From Syntrophobacterales bacterium (GTDB lineage: Bacteria; Desulfobacterota; Syntrophia; Syntrophales; UBA2210): 38,674 nt of DNA. A program made the position numbers and the translations under genes. Every line of letters starts with the position of its first letter. Position 1 is the stretch's first letter. Below are positions 1 through 7,060 of the stretch, in pieces. A model generated the notes under the pieces. It did no database searches. It worked only from the letters and a program-made list of their open reading frames with translations, and had not been told where the DNA came from. The stretch is taken from the NCBI GenBank assembly GCA_018433345.1, contig JAHDRK010000104.1, positions 1 through 38,674 on the forward strand, in the 5' to 3' direction.

Positions 1-38
1 ACCGTAACGAGAAGAAATCGCACCCCTTTTTCCATCAT
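1..38 (-). CDS. 5' tip of a leftward gene, probable exported protein (partial)
   Basis: Only about twelve codons are inside the window. Read leftward the start is MMEKGVRFLLVTV, a short charged stretch followed by hydrophobic residues, which resembles the start of a signal peptide or membrane anchor. An AGGAGG Shine-Dalgarno box lies at 48-53. The ATG at 44 is only 3 bases from it, while the ATG at 38 is 9 bases away, so 38 is preferred; 35 is also possible. A good promoter (80-107) lies directly upstream. The function cannot be told from this fragment. Confidence 0.5.
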   Translation of the reverse strand, partial: MMEKGVRFLLVT

Positions 39-79
39 TACCATGTTCCTCCTTTTGTGTTGTTGCCGTGTTTCTGATC

Positions 80-107
80 ATTATACAAGGATACTATCGA
101 TAGGCAA
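80..107 (-). promoter_or_regulatory. Sigma-70-type promoter of the leftward gene at 1-38
   Basis: On the minus strand there is TTGCCT, a 16-base spacer and a perfect TATAAT (plus positions 102-107 and 80-85). Transcription would start near 73, leaving about 30 bases of leader before the ATG at 38. The spacer contains one of two CTATCGATAG palindromes, so the promoter is probably controlled. Confidence 0.55.
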
Positions 108-129
108 AGATATTTGTCTATCGATAGGC
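94..129. promoter_or_regulatory. Twin palindromic operator, two copies of CTATCGATAGGC
   Basis: The 12-base sequence CTATCGATAGGC occurs at 94-105 and 118-129, exactly 24 bases apart. Each copy contains the perfect 10-base palindrome CTATCGATAG. The 14 bases between the palindromes are themselves nearly palindromic. The proximal copy lies inside the spacer and -35 region of the leftward promoter, the distal copy just upstream. This arrangement is typical of a dimeric repressor binding twice on the same face of the helix. The regulator is not identifiable here. Confidence 0.6.
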
Positions 130-177
130 TTTCTGCCACCCCGACGAAGGACTATGATGACTTTTTTACCCGATGGC

Positions 178-210
178 CAAGGGGGGACACACTTCGAATG
201 TCCCCCCTTG
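178..210. repeat. Strong inverted repeat, 12-bp stem
   Basis: CAAGGGGGGACA at 178-189 pairs perfectly with its complement at 199-210 around a 9-base loop. No T-run follows on either strand, so it is not a standard intrinsic terminator. It may be a mRNA end structure or a protein-binding site. Confidence 0.5.
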
Positions 211-297
211 ACAAGTAAAATTAAAATTGCGCTTTCTTTCGGCCCTTTAGGATGGCGGCCTAGATCGGATTGGACACCTACAGTTTGCTTAAGGTCG

Positions 298-410
298 AAG
301 GTTTCACCGGAACCTTGGCGACATCCGAGGAACGAAATCCCGCAAGGTCGTCCCGGGACGGATGTCTTTCACCCCTGAGGGAAAGCAGTGCCGGACAACC
401 GCTGCTTTCC
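298..410 (+). ncRNA. Candidate structured RNA: three consecutive hairpins
   Basis: AAGGTT/AACCTT (298-303 with 311-316), GACATCCG/CGGATGTC (320-327 with 359-366) and GGAAAGCAG/CTGCTTTCC (380-388 with 402-410) form three nested-free stems in a row. I do not recognise a known riboswitch core. The strand is assumed from the downstream MFS gene. No proof of transcription. Confidence 0.2.
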
Positions 411-518
411 GTTCGTACAGTGCAATGTCGTAAAAAGATGGAGGGATCGTTTATGTCTGCCGACCCGAGGACTTCCTCGAGATTTACGGCCGTCACGGTG
501 AGGGAAATTGAAAAAGTA

Positions 519-534
519 TTTGACACGGGTCAAA
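519..534. promoter_or_regulatory. CRP/FNR-family-type dyad TTTGAC-N4-GTCAAA
   Basis: A perfect 6+6 palindrome with a 4-base centre. The core TTGAC-N4-GTCAA has the spacing and half-sites of CRP/FNR-family operators and resembles motifs described for HcpR-type nitrosative-stress regulators in anaerobes (from memory). The nearest downstream gene is the MFS transporter, about 240 bases away. Confidence 0.4.
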
Positions 535-771
535 ATGGGGACGGATTTGGAAATCCCCTTGTTGACTCTTTGAAAAAAAGGGAGAAAAGATGAAAAAGCA
601 GATGTGAAGTTTGCAGATTACAGATTTTAAAAACAAGTCAGCCTTTCAGACGGCAATCGTGGTAAAGTCAAACAGGTAAGGTCTCCGGCCGGTGCCCGAA
701 CCATCGGCCCCCGATCTCCTTTTTTCCCTTATAACGCGAGGGCCTTCACCGCTAAAAAATGCGTGTCGCTC

Positions 772-1920
772 ATGGATCAAAAAGAAGCAAAAAAGACTGT
801 CCGAACCTATTCCTGGGCCTCGTTTTTAAACGACATGGGGTCGGACATGATCTATCCTATCTGGCCGCTTTTTGTCACTTCCCTTGGGGTCAACATGTCC
901 GTTCTCGGCCTTCTCGACGGTCTGGGGGACGCCGTTGTCTCTCTGTCGCAGGCTGCATCGGGTTACGTTTCCGATAGAATTAGAAAACGAAAGGTCTTTG
1001 TATGGCTGGGTTATCTCTTCGGCGGATTATCCAGGCTGGGGTACGCCTTGTCGACCACCTGGCAGCATCTCGCCTTCTTTCGAATGCTCGACCGGGCTGG
1101 AAAGATGCGTGGGGCGCCGCGGGACGCCATAATAGCGGATCTTTCGACAAGCAGGAATCGGGGCGGGAATTTCGGGCTCCTGCGGATGATGGACAACATG
1201 GGGGCTGTTTGCGGCATACTCATATGTATATTATTGGTAGAGTCGCTGGGTTATCGAAACCTGTTTCTGATCGCCGCCGTTCCATCTTTTATCAGCGTAG
1301 CATTGATTATTTCACTCGGCAGGGAAAAAAGAACCTCCGAAACAGTGGTGTACAAGGGAGTGCGGCTGAGGAACCTGGATCGAAATTTTCGATTTTTCCT
1401 GTTTCTGAGCGCCCTTTTCGCGCTGGGCTCCTTCAGCTATTCCTTTCTATTGATCTATGCGAAGATGTTCGGATTCCGGACGACTTTTGTTCCCGTTCTC
1501 TATCTACTTTTTACGGCTGTCGCCGCGGCCTCCTCTCTGCCCTTCGGCAGGCTTTCCGATCGGATAGGAAGAAAGGCGGTGATGATGATTGCTTTCACGC
1601 TATGGGGACTGGTCTGCCTGGGCTTCATGTTCGCGAAAAGCCACCTGGTAATTATCAGCAATTTTGTCCTCTACGGTCTCCATCGCGGCGCCATCGACAC
1701 GGTTCAGAGGGCCTTCGTTTCCGAACTTTCCCCAGAGCCGTACCGGGCAAGCTGCCTCGGGGGGTTCCAGATGGTCGTGGGTTTATGCGCCTTGCCCGCG
1801 TCCGTTACAGCCGGGGTACTGTGGGAAAATATCGGCGTCTCCGCCCCCTTTTACTTTTCCCTCGCGCTTACCGCCGCGGCAACTATCATGCTCGCCTTCG
1901 TTAACAGGAAGTCCGGTTGA
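772..1920 (+). CDS. MFS transporter
   Basis: About 382 residues with the alternating hydrophobic helices of a 12-helix major facilitator. The cytoplasmic loop motifs are visible in both halves: YVSDRIRKRK after helix 2 and GRLSDRIGRK in the second half, plus DRAGKMRGAPRDA after helix 4. In related drug/sugar MFS proteins that last motif usually reads DRxGKGxRxAPRDA, so one glycine-containing position appears to be missing here. The substrate is unknown. The ATG at 772 is chosen over a GTG at 763; neither has a clear Shine-Dalgarno site. It stands alone on the plus strand, converging on the next gene. A CRP/FNR-type dyad at 519-534 is the only plausible control signal upstream. Confidence 0.85.
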   Translation: MDQKEAKKTVRTYSWASFLNDMGSDMIYPIWPLFVTSLGVNMSVLGLLDGLGDAVVSLSQAASGYVSDRIRKRKVFVWLGYLFGGLSRLGYALSTTWQHLAFFRMLDRAGKMRGAPRDAIIADLSTSRNRGGNFGLLRMMDNMGAVCGILICILLVESLGYRNLFLIAAVPSFISVALIISLGREKRTSETVVYKGVRLRNLDRNFRFFLFLSALFALGSFSYSFLLIYAKMFGFRTTFVPVLYLLFTAVAAASSLPFGRLSDRIGRKAVMMIAFTLWGLVCLGFMFAKSHLVIISNFVLYGLHRGAIDTVQRAFVSELSPEPYRASCLGGFQMVVGLCALPASVTAGVLWENIGVSAPFYFSLALTAAATIMLAFVNRKSG

Positions 1921-1967
1921 ACCTCCCTCTACGAGGACATCTTCACGGTATCATGGCAACAAGTGGA

Positions 1968-2675
1968 TCAGTCGACTAATTTCCCTAAATCGGGATGCAC
2001 TGTGGCGTCCATGAGCCGGCCGATATCGGAATTGGTGATCTTTTTCATGGTTCCCACGATATCCCGTCCCTTGTTCAGTGTTTTCGCCCAGGCTACGGCT
2101 TCCCGTACAGCAGATTCCGCCGTGGGACAGGCCTTTCGGACGGCACCGCATTCCTCGAGTTCGAGCGCGGTGAAGCGGTGCGCCGTGAGCTCTGCCTGGA
2201 AGACGAGATGCATGGGGAAGGTCCTCCGGATCAGCGCATCCATGTAAGGGAGGAAGGGAATCTTCAGATCCACCTCGGGAAAGCATATAAATCCCCGGTC
2301 GGTCCGCATGAAACGGAAATCAAAGGCACAGGCGAGGATGGCGCCTCCGGCGAAGGCGTGTCCCGTGACGGCCGCCACAGTTATCATGGGATAGAAGGTC
2401 ACCCGGCGATAGAGTTGGTCTTGGATCTTGAAAAACTCATGCACTGCAGGATCCTTTTCCTTGATTGCCGGAAGAAGCCAGTCGAGATCCATCCCGTTGC
2501 ACCAGATCTTGGGGTCCGCTGCATCCACTACGAGGGCGTTGACTTCCGTTTTCTGCTCGATCTCGCCCAGGGCTTGGAGCATGGCATTGCAAAAGGGGAT
2601 ATTCAGGCGGTTTTCTCCACTGTTCATGGTAAGTATCGCGATATTCTCGTCAACTGTCCATTTCACTCGGTCCAT
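1968..2675 (-). CDS. Enoyl-CoA hydratase/isomerase family protein
   Basis: 235 residues of the crotonase fold. Oxyanion-hole segments are seen at CNGMD (about 59-63) and GHAFAGGAI (105-113). A glutamate equivalent to hydratase Glu164 is present in FPEV (Glu134), but the position of the second hydratase glutamate (Glu144) holds no glutamate. That pattern fits a delta3,delta2-enoyl-CoA isomerase better than a hydratase, acting on unsaturated fatty acyl-CoA in beta-oxidation. The start is set by GGAGGTGATCC, a near-perfect anti-16S match, 3 bases ahead of the ATG at 2675; longer frames upstream overlap the kinase gene and are not needed. The stop lies 48 bases from the convergent MFS gene. Confidence 0.8.
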   Translation of the reverse strand: MDRVKWTVDENIAILTMNSGENRLNIPFCNAMLQALGEIEQKTEVNALVVDAADPKIWCNGMDLDWLLPAIKEKDPAVHEFFKIQDQLYRRVTFYPMITVAAVTGHAFAGGAILACAFDFRFMRTDRGFICFPEVDLKIPFLPYMDALIRRTFPMHLVFQAELTAHRFTALELEECGAVRKACPTAESAVREAVAWAKTLNKGRDIVGTMKKITNSDIGRLMDATVHPDLGKLVD

Positions 2676-2791
2676 GTGGATCACCTCCGGGGACATGGTA
2701 CGGCGGCCAAAACCGCCCGTTCCGGAAGGGCATACAACGAAACGTTCCTCCCTGTCAAAGGTCGTTTTCGGAAATATCCACGGGACAATAT

Positions 2792-5101
2792 TTACAGTGT
2801 GAAATAAAAGGTCGCTCCCTTGCCGGGAGTTCCTTCCGCCCATAACTGACCGCCGTGGCGTTGCACTATCCTTTGAACGATGGCAAGCCCGATTCCCGTG
2901 CCGGGGAATTCGTCCGCCCGATGCAGACGTTGAAAGGGCATAAATACCTTGTCCACGTAAGCCGTATCGAAGCCGACGCCGTTATCCCTTACGTACCACA
3001 CTTCTCTCCCATCCCGGTGTTCGCAGCCGAATTCAATTGCCGCTCCTTCGGTTTGACGCGTGAATTTCCAAGCATTCTCCAGCAGGTTGTAAAGCGCGAG
3101 TCGTACGAGGGTCCTGTCTCCCCGGGCGCTCATGCCGGGGGCGATCGTCACGTCAACCCTCCTCTCCGGTCCCTCGCGGCGCAGGCCCTCCATTATTTCG
3201 CGGGCCAGTTCACTTAGATCGACAGTCCCAAGGTTCATCTCGGCCCTTGTTATACGTGACAGGTCAAGGAGATCGTCTATCAGCCCGGCCATCCGATCGC
3301 ACCCCGCCCGGATTCGTTCCAGGTATTTTTTCCCTTCTTCCCCCAAAAGATCTCCCCAGTCCTCCTCCAAGGCCCGGCTGAACCCGTCTATTGCCCGTAG
3401 GGGCGCCCGAAGGTCGTGGGATACGGAATAGGCGAAGGCCTCGAGTTCCCTGTTGGATGCTTCCAGTTCGGCGGTGCGGCGGTGGACTCGATCCTCCAGT
3501 TCCTCATTGAGTCGTCTGATCTCTGCCAAGGCCTCTTCCTTCTCTTTCTCCATGCGCTTTCGCTCCGTTACGTCACGGCCTATCCCCCTGAATCCCGCGG
3601 GATTCCCGTTCTTGTCCCGAATGAGTGATATGGAGGCCTCCAAGGTTCCCACTTCGCCGCTTTTTTTGTTAAACATGTACTCGACGGCCTGCGCTGGAAC
3701 CCCTGTTTGATACACGTTGTAGTATATTCGGTACACTCGGTCCGCTTCTTCTTGCGAAGGATGTCGCTGCCGGTGGGAGAGTTGGAGGTATTCTTCAAGG
3801 GTGTAACCTCCCGGCCTGAGAAAGGCGTCGTTACAAAATATGATGTTCGTTGAAAAGTCCACCTCGAAACAGGCGTCCTCCACGTTTTCAACGAAGGCAC
3901 GGTATCTTTCCAGTTCCGCCTCGGGGCGCTTACGGTCGGTGATATCGCTGATGAAACCTTCCAGCGCCCATCCGCCGGCTTCATCGTCCACAACGGAAAC
4001 CCCTCGATCCCACACCCATTTCTCATTGCCCCCGGCATCGACAACACGATACTCAAGGGTAAAGGGACGATGCTCGCCGACGGCACGGTTGATTTCTTTC
4101 CACACGTAGTCCCGGTCTTTCTCGTGTATGATATCCCCGTAGGAAACAACGGCATTATCAACCAGGTCGAAGGGGCTATACCCCGTAATCCCGCGGCAAC
4201 CAGCCGAGACAAACTTCATCGTCCGGTTGGTATCGACGCTGCACCGATAGGCCATGCCCGGAAGATTATCCATTAAGGCAGCCAGGCGTCGTTCACTGTC
4301 ACCGAGGTCCCGGAGCGCCTTCTCGCGTTGCGCCACGATCCTCCGTTGCGATTGGAACAAGAACATGAGAACCCCCGCGACCGTCGCGAGTATCACGATG
4401 CCGACAACGAGCAACTTCACGAAACGAGTCGTTTGTGTTCGCAGGGCATCTTCGGCGGCAAGGTTTCCCACCATGGCATCGATACGAGCCAGAGACAAAT
4501 CCATAAGCGCTTCTGCGGGATCGGTTATGGGACGCCTGTGCGTAATTCCGTAACGCTCGGCAAGAACGTCTCCGATGGTATATCCGGCTTGGTAGGCAAA
4601 GTCGTGTTTGTCCTTGAGATCGGCGACGGCCAGGCATCCGGGGGTATCATCACGGGTCACGATCACGTTGGGTATTGAAATGTAGGGCTCGTTAAAGAGG
4701 AGATATTCCAAGCGCTGGGGTGTTTTTATCACCGTTGCGGCCATATCTATCTTCCCGTCTCGAACCATTTGGAACACCTCTTCAAAGTCCGCGGCGGGGA
4801 CAATCTCGAATCTAACGCCGATTTTCTCTTCAATCAGTGCAATGAAATCAGCCGCGATTCCACGGTATTCTCCTGCGCTGTCAATAAACTCCATTGGGGG
4901 ATAATGAGGATCGGGAGCAAGGCGAATCACCCCGTTGCGGCTCTCGAGCCATGCCCTCTCCACGGGTATAAGAGGGTCGGATAGATCGGCCTCGGCGGAA
5001 CCCGTGGTTACCGAGGACGTCAGGCAGGCGACGCCGAAAAGTAAAAGAAATATAAAACAGTAAAAAGCGCCGTGACCGCTCGACCCCGCTTCGATCTTCA
5101 T
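2792..5101 (-). CDS. Sensor histidine kinase with periplasmic solute-binding domain and two PAS domains
   Basis: 769 residues. Order: signal/anchor helix (about 11-30), bacterial extracellular solute-binding family 3 domain (about 45-225), transmembrane helix (about 231-250), PAS (about 270-390) and PAS-PAC (about 397-517), coiled coil, HisKA with SHDLRAPLRAIDGF (His562), and HATPase_c with the N box NLLENAWKF, DNGVGFD and GTGIGLAIV. It should autophosphorylate in response to an extracellular small ligand. No receiver or partner regulator is adjacent. The binding domain looks clipped: after VGNLAAEDALRTQ the usual last 50-60 residues are absent and the membrane helix follows at once. The start at 5101 has GGAG 9-12 bases upstream; an ATG at 5125 is less likely. 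Confidence 0.88.
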   Translation of the reverse strand: MKIEAGSSGHGAFYCFIFLLLFGVACLTSSVTTGSAEADLSDPLIPVERAWLESRNGVIRLAPDPHYPPMEFIDSAGEYRGIAADFIALIEEKIGVRFEIVPAADFEEVFQMVRDGKIDMAATVIKTPQRLEYLLFNEPYISIPNVIVTRDDTPGCLAVADLKDKHDFAYQAGYTIGDVLAERYGITHRRPITDPAEALMDLSLARIDAMVGNLAAEDALRTQTTRFVKLLVVGIVILATVAGVLMFLFQSQRRIVAQREKALRDLGDSERRLAALMDNLPGMAYRCSVDTNRTMKFVSAGCRGITGYSPFDLVDNAVVSYGDIIHEKDRDYVWKEINRAVGEHRPFTLEYRVVDAGGNEKWVWDRGVSVVDDEAGGWALEGFISDITDRKRPEAELERYRAFVENVEDACFEVDFSTNIIFCNDAFLRPGGYTLEEYLQLSHRQRHPSQEEADRVYRIYYNVYQTGVPAQAVEYMFNKKSGEVGTLEASISLIRDKNGNPAGFRGIGRDVTERKRMEKEKEEALAEIRRLNEELEDRVHRRTAELEASNRELEAFAYSVSHDLRAPLRAIDGFSRALEEDWGDLLGEEGKKYLERIRAGCDRMAGLIDDLLDLSRITRAEMNLGTVDLSELAREIMEGLRREGPERRVDVTIAPGMSARGDRTLVRLALYNLLENAWKFTRQTEGAAIEFGCEHRDGREVWYVRDNGVGFDTAYVDKVFMPFQRLHRADEFPGTGIGLAIVQRIVQRHGGQLWAEGTPGKGATFYFTL

Positions 5102-5252
5102 GATCTTGTCTCCGGCATGGTACACCCTGCGCTCTGCGAGACGCCGAGATAGAGCGAATTGTTATCAGCCCTATGTGCGGCTAGAGCCCTTCAGAAGGAA
5201 ATGAACCCCCCGGCGACAGGATGCCGCCGACAAACACCCGCATTGTTTTTCA

Positions 5253-5282
5253 TGATTACCAAATGATTCTTCAACATGTCAA
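5253..5282 (-). promoter_or_regulatory. Promoter of the PAS histidine kinase gene
   Basis: Minus strand TTGACA (5277-5282), 18-base spacer, TAATCA (5253-5258) preceded by TGG, an extended -10 element. It predicts a leader of about 145 bases before the start at 5101. Confidence 0.4.
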
Positions 5283-5340
5283 TTGATAAGGGATAAAGGG
5301 ATAAGCGCTGAAGGGATTCCGAGGGTACAAATCGGATACC

Positions 5341-5370
5341 GCGGGGAAGGACGGAGTCATCCTTCCCCGC
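5341..5370 (-). terminator. Hairpin downstream of the thiolase gene
   Basis: GCGGGGAAGGA (5341-5351) and its complement (5360-5370) form an 11-bp stem with an 8-base loop, 75 bases past the thiolase stop. There is no T-run after it on the minus strand, so it may stabilise the mRNA end or act with Rho rather than be a full intrinsic terminator. Confidence 0.4.
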
Positions 5371-5444
5371 GCCCTTCGCGTACCCTCGATGTCTTCTCAA
5401 CGAACCCGTCCCCGGCCGTCTGTCGCGCCGATGGATCTTGTTTA

Positions 5445-6626
5445 TTACAATACTTCGACGATGAAGGCATGGGCCGGACCGCCGCTGGCGCAGAGGGAGG
5501 CGCAGCCGTATCGAGCACCCCGGCGCTTCATCTCGTTAATCATTGTAATTATAAGTCGTATGCCCGTAGCGCCCACGGGATGACCAAGAGCGATACCCGA
5601 TCCTACGGCGTTCAGCCTTTCCAGGTCGATCTTCAATTCACGGTTTACACCAAGTACCTGGGCGGCGAAGGCTTCATTTATCTCCCAGTAGTCTATTTGG
5701 TCCTGGCTAAGTCCGGCGAACTTCAGAGCATTGCGCACGGCGGGTACGACGCCCATTCCCATGATGCGCGGCTCGACTGAACCGGGCGCTGAAGCGACCA
5801 CTCTGGCGATCGGCTTAAAACCCATCTGCTCCGCCGTTTCGGCTGCCGTCATGATCATAGCGGAACCGGCGTCATTCAAGCCGGATGCGTTTCCTGCCGT
5901 CACTGTCCCATCCTTCTTGAAGGCCGGTCTCAGCTTGGCCAAAGCCTCGAGATTCGTATCCGCCCGGGGGTGTTCGTCGGTATCGAAGATCACCGTTCCC
6001 TTTTTCGTCTTGATTTCGACGGGTACAATCTCCTCCTGGAACCACCCATTTTCGATGGCCTTGCAGGCTCGCTGATGGCTCAAAAGCGCGTATTCATCCT
6101 GCTCCTGCCTGGAAATATTGTACTCGTCCGCTATGTTGTCCGCCGTTACTCCCATGTGGTAACCGAGTAGAACGTCCACTAGCCCTCCTATCATGAGGCT
6201 GTCCTGCACGGTCTCACCGTCTCCCAACCTGTAGCCCTTGCGGGCGCCGAAAAGCAGGTACGGTGCATTACTCATGCTTTCCACCCCCACCACGGCGCCT
6301 ATATCGACCTTCCCCAACATAATTTCCTGGGAAAGCAGCTCGGCTGCGCGCATGGACGAGGCGCACTGCTGATGAACCGTGAAGGCGGACGATTCGACGG
6401 GAAGACCAGCCCCCAGGGCTATATGACGCGCGGAGTTACCGGGAGATCCCGCCTGGTTTACGTGACCAGCCACCACTTCCTGGATTTTCTCCTTTTCGAT
6501 TCCCGCCTTGTCTATGGCGCCTTTCAAGGCGATTATGCCCAGTTCCACGGCACTTATGCCCGCCAATGTCCCCATATAATTCCCGATTGCTGTCCTTGCC
6601 CCGTTTATAATGACGACTTCTCTCAT
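5445..6626 (-). CDS. Thiolase (acetyl-CoA C-acetyltransferase family)
   Basis: 393 residues, the usual thiolase length. The nucleophilic cysteine is in HQQCASS (Cys88), the catalytic histidine in GHPVG (His349) and the second cysteine in LCASGG (Cys379), with NEAFAAQ at 317-323. It condenses two acyl-CoA units or cleaves 3-oxoacyl-CoA with CoA. In a fermentative or syntrophic anaerobe it would serve beta-oxidation or acetoacetyl-CoA formation; direction and chain length cannot be told. The start ATG has a GAGAGGTAGG ribosome site. A promoter with an overlapping palindrome lies about 100 bases upstream (6731-6773). It is monocistronic as far as seen. Confidence 0.92.
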   Translation of the reverse strand: MREVVIINGARTAIGNYMGTLAGISAVELGIIALKGAIDKAGIEKEKIQEVVAGHVNQAGSPGNSARHIALGAGLPVESSAFTVHQQCASSMRAAELLSQEIMLGKVDIGAVVGVESMSNAPYLLFGARKGYRLGDGETVQDSLMIGGLVDVLLGYHMGVTADNIADEYNISRQEQDEYALLSHQRACKAIENGWFQEEIVPVEIKTKKGTVIFDTDEHPRADTNLEALAKLRPAFKKDGTVTAGNASGLNDAGSAMIMTAAETAEQMGFKPIARVVASAPGSVEPRIMGMGVVPAVRNALKFAGLSQDQIDYWEINEAFAAQVLGVNRELKIDLERLNAVGSGIALGHPVGATGIRLIITMINEMKRRGARYGCASLCASGGPAHAFIVEVL

Positions 6627-6730
6627 TGCCTACCTCTCTTGTTGTGTGGTTTTTTGGATGTCCCTCTTTCCCCGCAAAATCCCTCTTAACAGAATACCTC
6701 TCGGATAGCAAGATACTACGAGTGTATTTC

Positions 6731-6760
6731 GATATAAAAGTATCGGAGAAAGGTCGGCAA
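6731..6760 (-). promoter_or_regulatory. Promoter of the thiolase gene
   Basis: Minus strand TTGCCG (6755-6760), 18-base spacer, TATATC (6731-6736). The -35 box begins inside the palindrome at 6758-6773, so a bound regulator would block it. Confidence 0.35.
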
Positions 6761-6773
6761 ATTTTGAAATTTG
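6758..6773. promoter_or_regulatory. Palindromic operator candidate CAAATTT-TG-AAATTTG
   Basis: A perfect 7+7 inverted repeat with a 2-base centre that overlaps the -35 box of the thiolase promoter. This is the position expected for a repressor of acyl-CoA metabolism, but AT-rich palindromes also arise by chance. Confidence 0.35.
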
Positions 6774-7060
6774 AATAAAACCGGGAAGGAAATATGAACT
6801 TAAGGTGGCGGATTGTCGGCAATGGTTAAGGACGGACCTTTCTCGGGGAATCCGTATGCGGCCGGATGCGGATAGACTGATGCGAGGTGGACGGAATAGG
6901 CGAGAAAAGCCTTAGGGGAGGAATGTCCGGGGGGATCCTTCCGGGCTCTCTTCATCGGGGCACATTCCAGCTCTTTTGACAACTCGGAACCTCTTCGGTC
7001 GAGTTAAATATCTTTGCGTGCCCTGAATTTCTTATCCCGGTCGCTTTTCATGCAATATGA

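Larger units (their letters stand above)
211..771. other. Non-coding stretch upstream of the MFS gene
   Basis: No open reading frame here looks like a protein. Short frames at 270-593 and 278-526 have no start signal or domain character. The stretch does hold three successive hairpins (298-410) and a TTTGAC-ACGG-GTCAAA dyad (519-534), listed separately. It is unusually long for this gene-dense window and may hold a small RNA or leader. Confidence 0.45.
5102..5444. other. Intergenic region between kinase and thiolase genes
   Basis: No credible gene. It contains the kinase promoter candidate (5253-5282) and the hairpin at 5341-5370. A 69-codon minus-strand frame at 5191-5400 has no ribosome site or domain and overlaps the hairpin. 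Confidence 0.5.
6627..7060. other. Intergenic region upstream of the thiolase gene
   Basis: No credible gene. It holds the thiolase promoter and palindrome (6731-6773), and a weak stem AACTCG/CGAGTT (6981-6986 with 7000-7005) about 55 bases after the GH13 stop that may mark the end of that transcript. The rest shows no recognisable signal. Confidence 0.45.

Noticed and set aside
178..210. Rho-independent terminator
   Set aside because: The stem is strong but no T-run follows on either strand.
298..410. Known riboswitch (cobalamin, TPP, SAM, glycine or cyclic-di-GMP)
   Set aside because: None of the conserved core sequences I know from these families is present; only generic stems.
270..593. 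107-codon frame as a small protein gene
   Set aside because: No ribosome site, low-complexity composition, and overlap with hairpins in other frames.
1995..2807. 270-codon open frame on the plus strand opposite the enoyl-CoA isomerase gene
   Set aside because: Its translation has no domain character and it mirrors a well-supported crotonase-family gene on the other strand.
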